Source: Brevibacillus porteri (GTDB lineage: Bacteria > Bacillota > Bacilli > Brevibacillales > Brevibacillaceae). Taken from it: DNA of 64,000 nucleotides. The notes under the pieces were generated by a model, which searched no databases, was not told the origin of the DNA, and saw nothing but the letters and a program-made list of their open reading frames with translations. Within the stretch, counting starts at the first letter, position 1. Each line of letters opens with the position of its first letter. The stretch lies in the NCBI RefSeq assembly GCF_003013475.1, contig NZ_PXZO01000039.1:1-64000 (forward strand), given 5' to 3'. Made by a program: the position numbers and the translations under genes. Of the stretch, positions 7,795 to 17,517 are shown piece by piece.

Positions 7795-8850
7795 GTGATA
7801 TCGTCTTTACGTACGTGTCTACTGGTTATGATGGTGAGTACCTTGTTTGTCACTGGCTGTGCACAGTCAGGTAAGGTATCTGATGACATGAAAGATCATA
7901 TCGAGACAGAGCTTGGTGCGGTTGAAAAAGTAACGGTGATGTCAACGGATGGACAAGAAGTATTATTGGACTCGCGCTTGTTTTTGCAAGAGCTGTCCGG
8001 ACAGGGTCAAGATTTACAAATATCATCCGAGCCTTTAAAGCAAGAAGATGTACGTTTTACACTTGTCCTCTACCGAACACAGCAGGCTCCACTTGTCGTA
8101 ACAGTGGGGGAGTCGGCAAGTGAGTTTGGAGGACACACGTATCGTGGAGCGGGTGCCAGCTATTTTTATCAGTGGGTAAACAAGTTAACTGGCAAAGGCG
8201 TGCTCTCACAAAAAATTCAAAGTGTGCGTTTAGCGGCAGAGGACCTTGGTCAAGCTCGCGTGTTGAACGAATCAGAAGCAGAATACATCAGGAAAGTAAT
8301 GGAATCGGCTATACCAGAGCTGGACAGTCGTAGCAAGCAGTATCCACTCTATCCGAACTATCGGATGAGAATAAATTCTGCTGACAAACCTGTCGAAGTG
8401 GCCATTTTGACGCCGACGCTGATTGCGGTTCCCTTTGGGAGAGAAACGTTTTTCTTTCGGGTAGAGGGTAGCCTCTTTTCGCGGTTAACGGAATGGATGC
8501 CGCCAAGCAATCGTAAGGAAGACAGGATCGACCAGTTATTTAAATCTACACAGATTCGCATCACAGCAAATGGCGAGATGAACGTCCAAGACACAGAGTT
8601 GGATGTCACCCAAACGACGATCGAGCAAGGAATTGCTCATCAAACCGTCCGATTGCTAAAAAATGGAGATCCACTAAATGTTCCACCGAAAGATCCGGGC
8701 TCAAAACAATACGAACTTCATTTTTTTGTGAATGATACAGAACAGAGAATTGAACTATATCCAGGTTACTTTAAGTACGACCAAACTTGGTACAATCACG
8801 ATGAACTCGCTGAAAACGAGTGGAAATTGTTTCAATCTCTACGAAAATGA
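7795..8850 (+). CDS. Putative lipoprotein of unknown function (351 aa)
   Basis: The product begins with a short n-region, a hydrophobic core and the lipobox 'FVTGC' with the Cys at residue 22, so it should be lipidated and anchored on the outer face of the membrane. The GTG at 7795 is chosen because GGGAGGG precedes it and it places the signal peptide at the N-terminus; the frame is open further upstream into the AlbA_2 gene. The mature part is mixed alpha/beta with no recognised domain. The last segment (from about 285) repeats a strand-rich pattern ending in 'HFFVNDTEQRIELYPGY'. It is probably co-transcribed with the AlbA_2 gene. Confidence 0.65.
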   Translation: MISSLRTCLLVMMVSTLFVTGCAQSGKVSDDMKDHIETELGAVEKVTVMSTDGQEVLLDSRLFLQELSGQGQDLQISSEPLKQEDVRFTLVLYRTQQAPLVVTVGESASEFGGHTYRGAGASYFYQWVNKLTGKGVLSQKIQSVRLAAEDLGQARVLNESEAEYIRKVMESAIPELDSRSKQYPLYPNYRMRINSADKPVEVAILTPTLIAVPFGRETFFFRVEGSLFSRLTEWMPPSNRKEDRIDQLFKSTQIRITANGEMNVQDTELDVTQTTIEQGIAHQTVRLLKNGDPLNVPPKDPGSKQYELHFFVNDTEQRIELYPGYFKYDQTWYNHDELAENEWKLFQSLRK

Positions 8851-8963
8851 GGAATATCCTCATGAAGTTTCGCACTTCTGGTCACGATAAAAAAGAACAT
8901 ATTACTACCACTTTTGCAGTTTTTGTCGTAGAATAGTTACGTTGCACTGATAGTGGAGGTTAT

Positions 8964-8996
8964 GACCGGAAAAAGACAGACGTCTTTGAACCGGTC
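8964..8996 (+). promoter_or_regulatory. Leader hairpin upstream of sucC
   Basis: A two-part stem lies in the probable sucC leader, 41 bases before the start codon: GACCGG/CCGGTC (6 bp) outside and AAAGAC/GTCTTT (6 bp) inside, with a small internal loop and a 4-base tip. There is no T tract, so it is not a simple terminator. It may act on mRNA stability or translation; no known riboswitch class was recognised. Confidence 0.5.
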
Positions 8997-9037
8997 TAAA
9001 AGCCTGCCGATCTTTATCTGCCATAGGAGGATGGAGA

Positions 9038-10198
9038 ATGAACATTCATGAGTATCAAGGTAAAGAGATACTTAAGCAGTACGGTGTAAAAGTTCCTGAA
9101 GGACGCGTAGCTTTCACAGTGGAAGAAGCTGTTGAAGCAGCGAAAGAACTGGGCACCCAAGTAAACGTAGTAAAAGCGCAAATTCACGCTGGTGGCCGTG
9201 GTAAGGCTGGCGGTGTAAAAGTTGCAAAAAATCTTGATGAAGTTCGTACATATGCCAGCGAAATTCTTGGCAAAGTACTGGTTACTCATCAAACAGGACC
9301 AGAAGGTAAAGAAGTTAAGCGCCTTCTGATCGAGCAAGGCTGCGACATCAAGAAAGAATACTACGTTGGTGTAGTTGTTGACCGTGCTACTGGAAGCGTT
9401 GTAATGATGGCTTCCGAAGAGGGCGGTATGGACATCGAGGAAGTAGCAGCAAATAATCCAGAAAAAATCTTCAAAGAAGTAGTTGATCCAGTAACAGGTC
9501 TGAATGGCTTCCAAGCTCGTCGCCTGGCTTACGCAATCAACATTCCAAAAGAATTGATTAACAAAGCTGCCAAGTTCATGATGAGCTTGTACCAAGCTTT
9601 TGTTGATAAAGATGCTTCTATCGCTGAAATCAACCCACTGGTTGTAACTGGCGACGGTGAAGTAATGGCACTGGATGCGAAACTGAACTTCGACAGCAAC
9701 GCTCTCTATCGTCACCCTGACATCGTAGCTCTGCGCGATCTGGATGAAGAAGATGAGAAAGAAATCGAAGCTTCCAAGTTCGATCTGTCCTACATCGCAC
9801 TTGATGGTAACATCGGTTGCATGGTAAACGGTGCAGGTCTGGCGATGGCAACAATGGACATCGTGAAATTCTACGGTGGAGATCCTGCTAACTTCCTTGA
9901 CGTTGGTGGCGGAGCTACTGAAGAGAAAGTAACAGAAGCGTTTAAAATTATTCTCCGTGACGAAAAAGTAAAAGGTATTTTCGTCAACATCTTCGGCGGC
10001 ATCATGAAATGCGACGTTATCGCAAACGGCGTAGTAAATGCAGCAAAACAAATCAAATTGGACAAACCTCTCGTTGTACGTCTCGAAGGTACAAACGTAG
10101 ATTTGGGTAAGAAAATCCTCAATGAGTCCGGTTTGAACATCGTAGCTGCAGAATCTATGGCTGATGGTGCTGAGAAAATCGTATCCTTGGTAAAGTAA
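9038..10198 (+). CDS. sucC: Succinyl-CoA ligase (ADP-forming) subunit beta
   Basis: The 386-residue beta subunit of the TCA-cycle enzyme that converts succinyl-CoA and ADP/Pi to succinate and ATP. The N-terminal ATP-grasp domain begins with the family's '[12 protein letters not shown]' and contains the '[12 protein letters not shown]' nucleotide loop. The second half is the CoA-ligase Rossmann part with '[12 protein letters not shown]', '[10 protein letters not shown]' and '[11 protein letters not shown]'. Length is standard. An AGGAGG lies just upstream of the ATG. sucD follows after 44 bases, forming the usual two-gene operon. Codon use is that of a highly expressed gene. Confidence 0.98.
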   Translation: MNIHEYQGKEILKQYGVKVPEGRVAFTVEEAVEAAKELGTQVNVVKAQIHAGGRGKAGGVKVAKNLDEVRTYASEILGKVLVTHQTGPEGKEVKRLLIEQGCDIKKEYYVGVVVDRATGSVVMMASEEGGMDIEEVAANNPEKIFKEVVDPVTGLNGFQARRLAYAINIPKELINKAAKFMMSLYQAFVDKDASIAEINPLVVTGDGEVMALDAKLNFDSNALYRHPDIVALRDLDEEDEKEIEASKFDLSYIALDGNIGCMVNGAGLAMATMDIVKFYGGDPANFLDVGGGATEEKVTEAFKIILRDEKVKGIFVNIFGGIMKCDVIANGVVNAAKQIKLDKPLVVRLEGTNVDLGKKILNESGLNIVAAESMADGAEKIVSLVK

Positions 10199-10242
10199 GT
10201 TATCTCGAGTAGATACGTTAAAAAAGGTGGGAAAATTACGCG

Positions 10243-11145
10243 ATGAGTATTCTCGTTAATAAAAATACAAAAGTAATTACGCAAGGGATTACGGGTGCAA
10301 CTGGTCTGTTCCACACTCGCGGAGCCGTTGAATACGGTACACAAATGGTGGGCGGTGTAACACCTGGTAAAGGTGGAACCGAAGTTGACGGTATTCCAAT
10401 TTTCAACACAGTGAAAGAAGCAGTTGAAGCAACTGGTGCTACTGCATCCGTTATCTACGTTGCTCCTCCTTTCGCTGCTGATGCGATCATGGAAGCAGTT
10501 GACGCCGAACTGGATCTGGTAATCTGCATCACAGAAGGTATCCCAGTTCTGGACATGGTAAAAGTTAAGCGCTACATGGAAGGTAAGAAAACCCTTCTCG
10601 TAGGTCCTAACTGCCCTGGTGTAATCACTCCAGGTGAGTGCAAAATCGGTATCATGCCTGGTTACATCCACGTTCCAGGTAAAGTAGGTATCGTATCTCG
10701 CTCTGGTACCTTGACTTATGAAGCAGTTCACCAAACTTCTACTCGCGGCCTGGGTCAATCCACAGCTGTAGGTATCGGTGGAGACCCAGTAAAAGGTATG
10801 GAGTTCATCGATGTACTGAAAATGTTCAACGAAGATCCAGGTACCGAAGCAGTTATCATGCTGGGTGAAATCGGTGGTACTGCAGAAGAAGAAGCAGCTG
10901 AGTGGATCGCTGCTAACATGAAAAAACCAGTTGTAGGCTTCATCGGCGGACAAACTGCTCCTGAAGGAAAACGTATGGGCCACGCTGGTGCGATCATCTC
11001 CGGTGGTAAAGGTACAGCTGCTGAGAAAATCGCGAAGCTCGAAGAATGTGGTATTCGCGTAGCAAAAACACCTGCAGTTATCGGTGAAACACTTGTTGAA
11101 TTGCTGAAAGAGCGCGGTATGCTCGAGAAAGTAATGGGCAAGTAA
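10243..11145 (+). CDS. sucD: Succinyl-CoA ligase (ADP-forming) subunit alpha
   Basis: The 300-residue alpha subunit, partner of SucC. It opens with the CoA-binding '[20 protein letters not shown]' Rossmann segment. It contains '[20 protein letters not shown]' and ends with the active-site block '[14 protein letters not shown]', in which His247 is the residue that becomes phosphorylated during catalysis. Length matches the family. The start has a AAGGTGGG site. A strong hairpin terminator follows, so sucCD is closed as a unit. Confidence 0.98.
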   Translation: MSILVNKNTKVITQGITGATGLFHTRGAVEYGTQMVGGVTPGKGGTEVDGIPIFNTVKEAVEATGATASVIYVAPPFAADAIMEAVDAELDLVICITEGIPVLDMVKVKRYMEGKKTLLVGPNCPGVITPGECKIGIMPGYIHVPGKVGIVSRSGTLTYEAVHQTSTRGLGQSTAVGIGGDPVKGMEFIDVLKMFNEDPGTEAVIMLGEIGGTAEEEAAEWIAANMKKPVVGFIGGQTAPEGKRMGHAGAIISGGKGTAAEKIAKLEECGIRVAKTPAVIGETLVELLKERGMLEKVMGK

Positions 11146-11160
11146 GCATAGAAGACAGAA

Positions 11161-11197
11161 GTGGACAGGCTTAGGCTTGTCCACTTTTTTATTTTTG
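11161..11197 (+). terminator. Rho-independent terminator after sucD
   Basis: A 10-bp stem (GTGGACAGGC with GCTTGTCCAC, one G-U pair) with a TTAG loop is followed by TTTTTT-A-TTTTT. Confidence 0.93.
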
Positions 11198-11279
11198 AAG
11201 CAGCCTCTTTCTTTCGATAGAATAACTTTCAAAACCGTCAACTGTGACAATAGCGATCGGGATGAAGGAGGATTTCGGA

Positions 11280-12398
11280 ATGGGAAAGGCGAAGCTCGAC
11301 GAGAGAGACTGGCTGTATGTGTTAACGATGATAGCGGGTTTGGGAAGAAAGAAAATCCGAGAAATCTTTGAAATCACTGGTTCTTTTCAGGTGGCCATCG
11401 AAAATTGGCACGAACTGGCACATGAGCTCAGATTGACTTCCTTGATCACTGGGCAGGTTGACAAGCAAAGCAATGAAGCTTCAGCTATGGCACTATTAGA
11501 AAGGCGTGAAGAAGAGAGAACACGCTTCTTATGTCCTTTTGACGATGCTTATCCTGTTTCACTCCGCAATATCCCGGATTCTCCATGGACACTGTTTTAT
11601 CGTGGTGATCACACATTGTTGGAGAAATTGTCGATTGGCGTCGTTGGTTCGCGCAAACCGACACCATATGGAAGAGCGAGCTGTAGCTTTTTTGTCCGAG
11701 AGCTGGTACAAGCAGGTCTTGTCATTGTCTCAGGGGTAGCGTATGGAATTGATGCGGAAGCTCACCAAGCTACGTTGAAAGCAGGCGGTAAGACCATTGG
11801 TGTGCTCGGGTGTGGAATGAATCACGTTTATCCTTCTCGGCATCGAGAACTTTATCGCGAAATTGAATCTTTTGGCCTACTCCTCAGTGAATATCCTCCA
11901 CATATTCCACCTATATCTGGATTATTTCCAGAGAGAAATCGTATCATAAGTGGACTTTCTATCGGTATATTAGTGGTGGAAGCAGCAGAAAAAAGTGGAT
12001 CCTTGATTACGGCAGACTGTGCACTTGAGCAGGGAAAGGAAGTTTTTGCAATTCCTGGCCCGATTTTTTCATTGATGAGTGCGGGGCCGCATAACTTGAT
12101 CAAACAAGGTGCAAAGCTAGTAACGTGCAGTAACGATATTTGGGAGGAAATCAAGCATCATCTTCCAGAAGCTGTACGGAAGCAACAGGCCGAAAACAGA
12201 AAGGCAACCGAGGTTATTCCCTTATCTAATGAAGAAAAAGCGATTGTAGAAGCCGTAACATATGATGGCATTCATTTGGATGAGTTAATGAGCAGTTTAG
12301 AAAAAGATCAGCGCAGGATGCTACATCAGCTGGTGATTCGTTTGGAAGCAAAAGGGGCCATCGTCGCACTTCCGGGCGGTTATTTTGCTCGTCGATAG
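11280..12398 (+). CDS. dprA: DNA processing protein DprA
   Basis: DprA protects incoming single-stranded DNA and loads RecA during natural transformation. The 372-residue product has an N-terminal helical SAM-like part (1-80). The Rossmann-type DprA domain shows 'GVVGSRKPTPYGR', 'VIVSGVAYGIDAEAHQ', 'GVLGCGMNHVYPSRH', 'FPERNRIISGLS', 'SGSLITADCALEQGKEVFAIPG' (in pieces) and 'GPHNLIKQGAKLV'. A C-terminal winged-helix-like tail follows (about 310-372). The ATG at 11280 has AAGGAGG eight bases upstream; an in-frame ATG at 11244 lacks a site. It sits between sucCD and topA, as in Bacillus. Confidence 0.95.
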   Translation: MGKAKLDERDWLYVLTMIAGLGRKKIREIFEITGSFQVAIENWHELAHELRLTSLITGQVDKQSNEASAMALLERREEERTRFLCPFDDAYPVSLRNIPDSPWTLFYRGDHTLLEKLSIGVVGSRKPTPYGRASCSFFVRELVQAGLVIVSGVAYGIDAEAHQATLKAGGKTIGVLGCGMNHVYPSRHRELYREIESFGLLLSEYPPHIPPISGLFPERNRIISGLSIGILVVEAAEKSGSLITADCALEQGKEVFAIPGPIFSLMSAGPHNLIKQGAKLVTCSNDIWEEIKHHLPEAVRKQQAENRKATEVIPLSNEEKAIVEAVTYDGIHLDELMSSLEKDQRRMLHQLVIRLEAKGAIVALPGGYFARR

Positions 12399-12440
12399 CA
12401 TTTTTTCCAGATATTTGGTAATGTCTAGACGTACAAGTGT

Positions 12441-12469
12441 TTGACAAACCGGATAAGGGTATTTAATAA
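12441..12469 (+). promoter_or_regulatory. Probable sigma-A promoter of topA
   Basis: A perfect -35 TTGACA (12441-12446), a 17-base spacer and a -10-like TAATAA/T (12464-12470) lie about 35 bases before the topA start, in the gap after dprA. Confidence 0.55.
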
Positions 12470-12504
12470 TAGGGAAGATTCCTTACTAAAAGGGGAGGAA
12501 AAAA

Positions 12505-14583
12505 ATGGCTGATACGCTAGTAATCGTAGAATCCCCTACGAAGGCCAAGACCATTGGAAAATACCTGGGTAGTAAATATATCGTGAAAGCGTCTATCGGG
12601 CATGTACGTGATTTGCCGAAAAGTCAAATGGGTGTAGACGTTACGCGTAATTTTGAACCCAAATACATAACCATTCGCGGCAAAGGCGATGTATTGAAGG
12701 GCTTAAAAGATGCCGCTAAAAAAGTAAAAAAAGTATATCTCGCAGCCGACCCGGATCGCGAAGGGGAGGCAATTGCTTGGCATTTGGCACAATACCTTGG
12801 GCTCGATTTGAATCAACCGCTTCGTGTGGTATTTAATGAGATTACCAAAGATGCCATCAAAGAAGCGTTCAAGCATCCACGACACATAAACATGGACTTG
12901 GTAAATGCTCAACAGGCACGTCGCATTCTCGACAGACTCGTGGGCTACAATATCAGTCCAATTCTATGGAAAAAGGTTCGAAAAGGCTTGAGTGCCGGAC
13001 GTGTTCAATCGGTTGCGGTAAAGCTTATCATGGATCGTGAACGGGAGATCCAAGAGTTTATACCAGAAGAGTATTGGACGATTGCGAGTACATTGATCAG
13101 CGGCGGAAAAGAAATTAACGCTAAGTTCTATGGTTATGGCGATGAAAAGGTGGAGCTTCATTCGGAAGATGATGTAGCAGCGGTATTGAAACGAATGAAG
13201 AACAAACCATACGTGGTACAAAAGGTAACCAAGCGAGAGCGTAAGCGCAATCCTGCACCTCCTTTTATCACGAGTTCTTTGCAGCAAGAGGCAGCTCGTA
13301 AGCTAAACTTCCGCACTTCTAAGACCATGCGAATTGCTCAAGAGCTCTATGAGGGGATCGACGTTGGCAATAAAGAAGGCGCAGTTGGTTTGATTACCTA
13401 TATGCGTACAGACTCTACTCGCCTATCTGCGACTGCACAGAACGAAGCAAGAGAATACATACTTGAGAAATATGGTTCAGACTATGTGTTAACTGAGCCA
13501 CGCAATCAGGCGAAAAACGAAAATGCTCAAGATGCTCACGAAGCGATTCGTCCAACAGGCGTAATGCGTACACCGGATGAAATCAAGGAATACTTGTCGA
13601 GAGATCAGCTTCGCTTGTATCGATTGATCTGGGAGCGTTTCCTTGCCAGTCAAATGTCATCTGCTGTTCTTGATACGATGAGCGTAGATATTGACGCAGG
13701 TGGAGTTACCTTCAGAGCAACAGGATCCAAAGTGAAGTTTCCTGGATTTATGAAGGTATATATTGAAGGAAACGATGATGGTGCAGAAGAAGAAAGCTTC
13801 CTTCCGCCGATTGAAGAAGGACAAATCCTCGAACAAAAAGAAATCGAGCCGAATCAGCACTTTACACAGCCACCACCTCGATTCTCTGAAGCGCGCATGC
13901 TTAAATCATTGGAAGAGATGGGGATTGGACGTCCATCTACCTATGCACCTACATTAGAGACCATTCAAAAGCGGGGCTATGTGGCGTTAGAGGAGAAACG
14001 ATTTGTTCCGACTGAATTAGGCGAGATTGTGATCACGCTTGTTGAGGAGTTTTTCCCAGAGATTCTCAACGTAGAATTCACTGCGCATATGGAATCGGGT
14101 TTGGATAATATCGAAGCAGGGACCACCAATTGGGTGCAGGTGCTGGACGATTTTTATCACGACTTTGCAAAGCGCGTAGTTGTTGCAGAAGAAGAAATGA
14201 AAGAAGTAGAGCTGAAAGTCGAAGAGTCGGATGAATCATGCGAGCTTTGCGGCCGTGTGATGGTATATAAGCTTGGTCGATTTGGCAAGTTTTTAGCTTG
14301 TTCCGGATTCCCGGATTGCCGTAATACGAAGCCGATTGTAAAAGAAATCGGCGTAAAGTGTCCGCAGTGTGAAACCGGAGAGATTATCGAACGTAAATCT
14401 AAGAAGAGTCGTATTTTTTATGGCTGCAATCAATACCCGGAATGCGATTTTGTATCGTGGGACAAACCGATTGCCAGACCTTGTCCAAAATGCTCCAGCA
14501 TGCTCGTGGAGAAAAAGCGCAAGAAGCAAGGAGTTAGCATTATTTGCACCAAGTGTGATTATCAAGAAGAGGCAGACTCCTAA
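12505..14583 (+). CDS. topA: DNA topoisomerase I (type IA)
   Basis: The enzyme relaxes negative supercoils by transient single-strand breaks. It has 692 residues, as in Bacillus. The TOPRIM domain at the N-terminus starts with '[13 protein letters not shown]' and has the '[15 protein letters not shown]' metal-binding motif. The catalytic tyrosine is Tyr299 in 'TYMRTDSTR'. The C-terminus carries three tetracysteine zinc modules (CELC...CSGFPDC; CPQC...CNQYPEC; CPKC...CTKC). The ATG has a AAGGGGAGG site. trmFO follows after 39 bases, so the two are likely co-transcribed. Confidence 0.98.
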   Translation: MADTLVIVESPTKAKTIGKYLGSKYIVKASIGHVRDLPKSQMGVDVTRNFEPKYITIRGKGDVLKGLKDAAKKVKKVYLAADPDREGEAIAWHLAQYLGLDLNQPLRVVFNEITKDAIKEAFKHPRHINMDLVNAQQARRILDRLVGYNISPILWKKVRKGLSAGRVQSVAVKLIMDREREIQEFIPEEYWTIASTLISGGKEINAKFYGYGDEKVELHSEDDVAAVLKRMKNKPYVVQKVTKRERKRNPAPPFITSSLQQEAARKLNFRTSKTMRIAQELYEGIDVGNKEGAVGLITYMRTDSTRLSATAQNEAREYILEKYGSDYVLTEPRNQAKNENAQDAHEAIRPTGVMRTPDEIKEYLSRDQLRLYRLIWERFLASQMSSAVLDTMSVDIDAGGVTFRATGSKVKFPGFMKVYIEGNDDGAEEESFLPPIEEGQILEQKEIEPNQHFTQPPPRFSEARMLKSLEEMGIGRPSTYAPTLETIQKRGYVALEEKRFVPTELGEIVITLVEEFFPEILNVEFTAHMESGLDNIEAGTTNWVQVLDDFYHDFAKRVVVAEEEMKEVELKVEESDESCELCGRVMVYKLGRFGKFLACSGFPDCRNTKPIVKEIGVKCPQCETGEIIERKSKKSRIFYGCNQYPECDFVSWDKPIARPCPKCSSMLVEKKRKKQGVSIICTKCDYQEEADS

Positions 14584-14622
14584 GCAGCCTGATTCGATTT
14601 TGTAGTTTGGAGGATTAACAGC

Positions 14623-15936
14623 ATGTCACAACCAACAATTACAGTAGTGGGCGCTGGTCTCGCTGGTAGTGAGGCAGCATGGCAAATTGCGCAGGCGGGT
14701 GTAAAAGTAAAGCTCTATGAAATGAGACCGAAGACGCAAACGCCTGCACACCATACCGATAAATTTGCAGAGTTGGTATGCAGTAATTCATTGCGTGCTA
14801 ACACGTTGACGAATGCAGTGGGTGTATTAAAAGAAGAAATGCGTCGATTGAACTCTGTCATTATCGATGCGGCAGATCGTTGCGCGGTTCCAGCAGGAGG
14901 CGCGCTTGCCGTAGACAGACACGAGTTCGCGGCTCATGTTACAGATGCCGTTCGTAATCATCCTTTAGTTGAGGTCATTTCGGATGAGATTACCGAAATT
15001 CCTGATGGGATTGTCGTAATTGCGACGGGGCCCCTTACTTCTCCAGCTTTGTCTACAAAGTTAAAAGAGCTGACGGGTGAAGAATACCTGTACTTCTATG
15101 ATGCAGCTGCACCCATTATTGAGAAAGACTCGATTGATATGAACAAGGTATTCGTTGCTTCCAGATATGATAAAGGTGAAGCAGCCTACCTGAACTGCCC
15201 GATGACTGAAGAGGAGTTCAATCGCTTTTATGATGCGCTGATCTCTGCGGAAACAGTTCCATTGAAGGAATTTGAAAAGGAAATCTTCTTCGAAGGCTGC
15301 ATGCCGATTGAAGTATTGGCAAAGCGTGGGCACAAAACCATGACATTTGGTCCCATGAAGCCAGTGGGGCTGGTTGATCCACGGACAGGCAAAAAGTCTT
15401 ACGCGGTTGTACAGCTTCGTCAGGACAATAGTGCTGCGACATTGTATAACATCGTAGGCTTCCAGACTCATCTAAAGTGGCCGGATCAAAAAAGAGTCTT
15501 TTCACTCATTCCTGGGTTGGAAAACTGCGAAATCGTTCGTTATGGTGTCATGCACCGCAACACATTTATCAACTCGCCAAAACTGTTGAAGCCTACGTAT
15601 CAGTATAAAGATCGCGAAACACTTTTCTTTGCTGGTCAAATGACTGGTGTAGAAGGATATGTAGAGTCAGCAGCATCAGGCTTGCTTGCGGGGATAAATG
15701 CAGCACGACTCGCAAAAGGGGAAGAATTGATCGAGCTTCCGCCAGAAACAATTATGGGCAGCATGGCTCGTTATATTACTACGGCAGATCCAAAGCATTT
15801 CCAACCAATGAACGCAAACTTCGGATTGGTACCGGAATGGCCGGAAAGAATCCGCGACAAGCGTTTGAAAAATGAAAAGCTCGCTGAACGGGCGCTAGAT
15901 ACAATTCAGAATTTTACACAAGAACGACACAATTAA
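14623..15936 (+). CDS. trmFO: Folate-dependent tRNA m5U54 methyltransferase TrmFO
   Basis: TrmFO makes 5-methyluridine at position 54 of tRNA using methylenetetrahydrofolate and FAD. The 437-residue protein starts with the FAD dinucleotide-binding loop '[16 protein letters not shown]'. It continues with the family blocks '[13 protein letters not shown]', '[14 protein letters not shown]', '[14 protein letters not shown]' and '[19 protein letters not shown]'. Length is standard (about 435). A TTGGAGG site precedes the ATG. The gene lies between topA and the xerC cluster, its normal place in Bacillaceae. Confidence 0.97.
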   Translation: MSQPTITVVGAGLAGSEAAWQIAQAGVKVKLYEMRPKTQTPAHHTDKFAELVCSNSLRANTLTNAVGVLKEEMRRLNSVIIDAADRCAVPAGGALAVDRHEFAAHVTDAVRNHPLVEVISDEITEIPDGIVVIATGPLTSPALSTKLKELTGEEYLYFYDAAAPIIEKDSIDMNKVFVASRYDKGEAAYLNCPMTEEEFNRFYDALISAETVPLKEFEKEIFFEGCMPIEVLAKRGHKTMTFGPMKPVGLVDPRTGKKSYAVVQLRQDNSAATLYNIVGFQTHLKWPDQKRVFSLIPGLENCEIVRYGVMHRNTFINSPKLLKPTYQYKDRETLFFAGQMTGVEGYVESAASGLLAGINAARLAKGEELIELPPETIMGSMARYITTADPKHFQPMNANFGLVPEWPERIRDKRLKNEKLAERALDTIQNFTQERHN

Positions 15937-15938
15937 CA

Positions 15939-15968
15939 TTGATATCCGTTTTTCGTCTGTGTTACTAT
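15939..15968 (+). promoter_or_regulatory. Candidate promoter of the xerC-hslVU-codY operon
   Basis: TTGATA (15939-15944) and TACTAT (15963-15968) are separated by 18 bases and lie 30 bases upstream of the xerC start. The gap after trmFO otherwise holds only the ribosome binding site. Confidence 0.4.
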
Positions 15969-15997
15969 ATAGGTGCTTCGAGGAGGGTGCATCCCGT

Positions 15998-16939
15998 ATG
16001 GACATTTCGCAACAAAATTCTGCGGATATTGAGATGTTTACCCGCTATTTGCGAGTTGAAAAAAACGCCTCTCCTCATACGGTGAAGCAGTATGTGGCAG
16101 ATATCAGCGAATTTGTCTCCTTTATGGAACAGCACCAAATCACCGTATTTGCTGCTGTTTCTTATTTGCATGGTCGCTCCTTTCTCGCGCAATTGGCTGG
16201 CAGGGGGCTTTCCCGACGAAGTATTGCCCGCAAGCTATCCAGTTTGCGTAGCTTGTACCGATTTCTGTTGCGTGAAGGTCAACTGGAACAGAATCCATTT
16301 CAACTAGTCTCCACTCCCAAAATGGAGAAGAAACTTCCTTCCTTTTTATATCCGCAAGAAGTTCAAGCTTTTTTCGATCTGCCTGATACAACCACTCCAT
16401 TGGGAATTCGTGATCGGCTGATTTTTGAACTGTTGTATGCAAGCGGCATGCGTGTTACGGAGCTCACCACTTTATCTGTGAGTGATGTGAATCCGAGTAT
16501 GGGAGTCGCCTTGGTTTATGGAAAAGGAGCGAAAGAACGATATGTGCCGGTTGGAAGCTATGCCTGCGACGTTCTTCGGCAATACCTAGAATATGGAAGA
16601 GAAAAACTGTTGGCTGGAAAAGTAGAACACGGCAATTTGCTGGTTAACTATCGGGGAGAACCGTTATCCGACCGCAGTGTTCGGCGGATTGTAGACAAAT
16701 ACGTAGATACGTACGCTCTTCAATTGCGGGTTTCACCACATACCTTTCGTCATACGTTTGCAACCCATATGTTGAACGGCGGCGCTGATCTGCGTACCGT
16801 GCAAGAATTACTGGGACACGTCAATGTTTCGACGACACAGGTGTACACCCATGTGACCAAAGAGCGACTTCGGCATGTATATGACACCGCTCACCCACGA
16901 GCAAACCCGGGCAATACAGGTTCCGCCAATCGGACATAA
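15998..16939 (+). CDS. xerC: Tyrosine recombinase XerC (CodV)
   Basis: With XerD this recombinase resolves chromosome dimers at dif. The 313-residue protein has an N-terminal SAM-like core-binding domain (10-100) with 'NASPHTVKQYVADI'. The C-terminal catalytic domain contains Arg152 ('GMRVTEL'), 'GKGAKERYVP' with the catalytic Lys, the HxxR box 'PHTFRHTFATHML' (His248, Arg251), His274 ('LGHVNVSTTQVYTH') and the nucleophile Tyr283. The ATG at 15998 follows AGGAGGG with a 10-base spacer; an in-frame ATG at 15959 has none. It heads the cod cluster, 15 bases before hslV. Confidence 0.96.
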   Translation: MDISQQNSADIEMFTRYLRVEKNASPHTVKQYVADISEFVSFMEQHQITVFAAVSYLHGRSFLAQLAGRGLSRRSIARKLSSLRSLYRFLLREGQLEQNPFQLVSTPKMEKKLPSFLYPQEVQAFFDLPDTTTPLGIRDRLIFELLYASGMRVTELTTLSVSDVNPSMGVALVYGKGAKERYVPVGSYACDVLRQYLEYGREKLLAGKVEHGNLLVNYRGEPLSDRSVRRIVDKYVDTYALQLRVSPHTFRHTFATHMLNGGADLRTVQELLGHVNVSTTQVYTHVTKERLRHVYDTAHPRANPGNTGSANRT

Positions 16940-16954
16940 CGGGAGGAATCAGTG

Positions 16955-17497
16955 ATGGAACAGTTTCACGCAACAACCATATTTGCTGTACAGCATAATG
17001 GGTCTGTAGCGATGGCCGGAGATGGTCAGGTTACTTTTGGCAACAGCATGGTAATGAAGCACGGTGCCAAAAAAGTAAGACGTCTATATCGCGGCGAAGT
17101 TTTAGCAGGATTCGCTGGCTCTGTTGCTGATGCCATTACGCTTTTTGAGAAGTTTGAAGGAAAGCTGGAGGAGTATCACGGCAATCTGCAGCGTGCTGCT
17201 GTAGAGCTGGCGAAAGAGTGGCGCATGGATAAAATTTTGCGTCGTTTGGAAGCCATGATGATTGTTGCCAATAAGGAGCATTTGTTGCTTATTTCCGGAA
17301 ATGGCGAAATCATTGAGCCTGATGATGGGATTCTTGCAATTGGTTCTGGCGGTAGCTTTGCCCTTGCAGCAGGTCGTGCATTGAAAACATATGCGCCGGA
17401 TCTCGGCGCACGTGAAATTGCGGAAGCATCGCTTCGTACCGCTGCTGAAATTTGCGTGTTCACAAACAACAATCTTGTTGTGGATGAGTTGAATTGA
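16955..17497 (+). CDS. hslV: HslV/ClpQ protease subunit (CodW)
   Basis: The proteolytic dodecamer of the HslUV complex. The 180-residue product has the family core '[10 protein letters not shown]', '[11 protein letters not shown]', '[12 protein letters not shown]' and '[18 protein letters not shown]'. The start is either GTG 16952 or ATG 16955; the ATG has the better spacing (8) from GGGAGG. Processing to expose a Thr at the 'TTI' would give the E. coli-type N-terminal nucleophile. Bacillus CodW instead uses a Ser right after Met, which is missing here (Met-Glu-Gln). It overlaps nothing; hslU starts 20 bases after its stop. Confidence 0.95.
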   Translation: MEQFHATTIFAVQHNGSVAMAGDGQVTFGNSMVMKHGAKKVRRLYRGEVLAGFAGSVADAITLFEKFEGKLEEYHGNLQRAAVELAKEWRMDKILRRLEAMMIVANKEHLLLISGNGEIIEPDDGILAIGSGGSFALAAGRALKTYAPDLGAREIAEASLRTAAEICVFTNNNLVVDELN

Positions 17498-17517
17498 GCG
17501 AAAGGGAGGAACCTACT

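Noticed and set aside
9014-11250. Long open minus-strand frames opposite sucC and sucD
   Set aside because: They have no ribosome binding sites and unusual compositions rich in Cys, Phe and His. They are side effects of the strong codon bias of highly expressed genes on the other strand.
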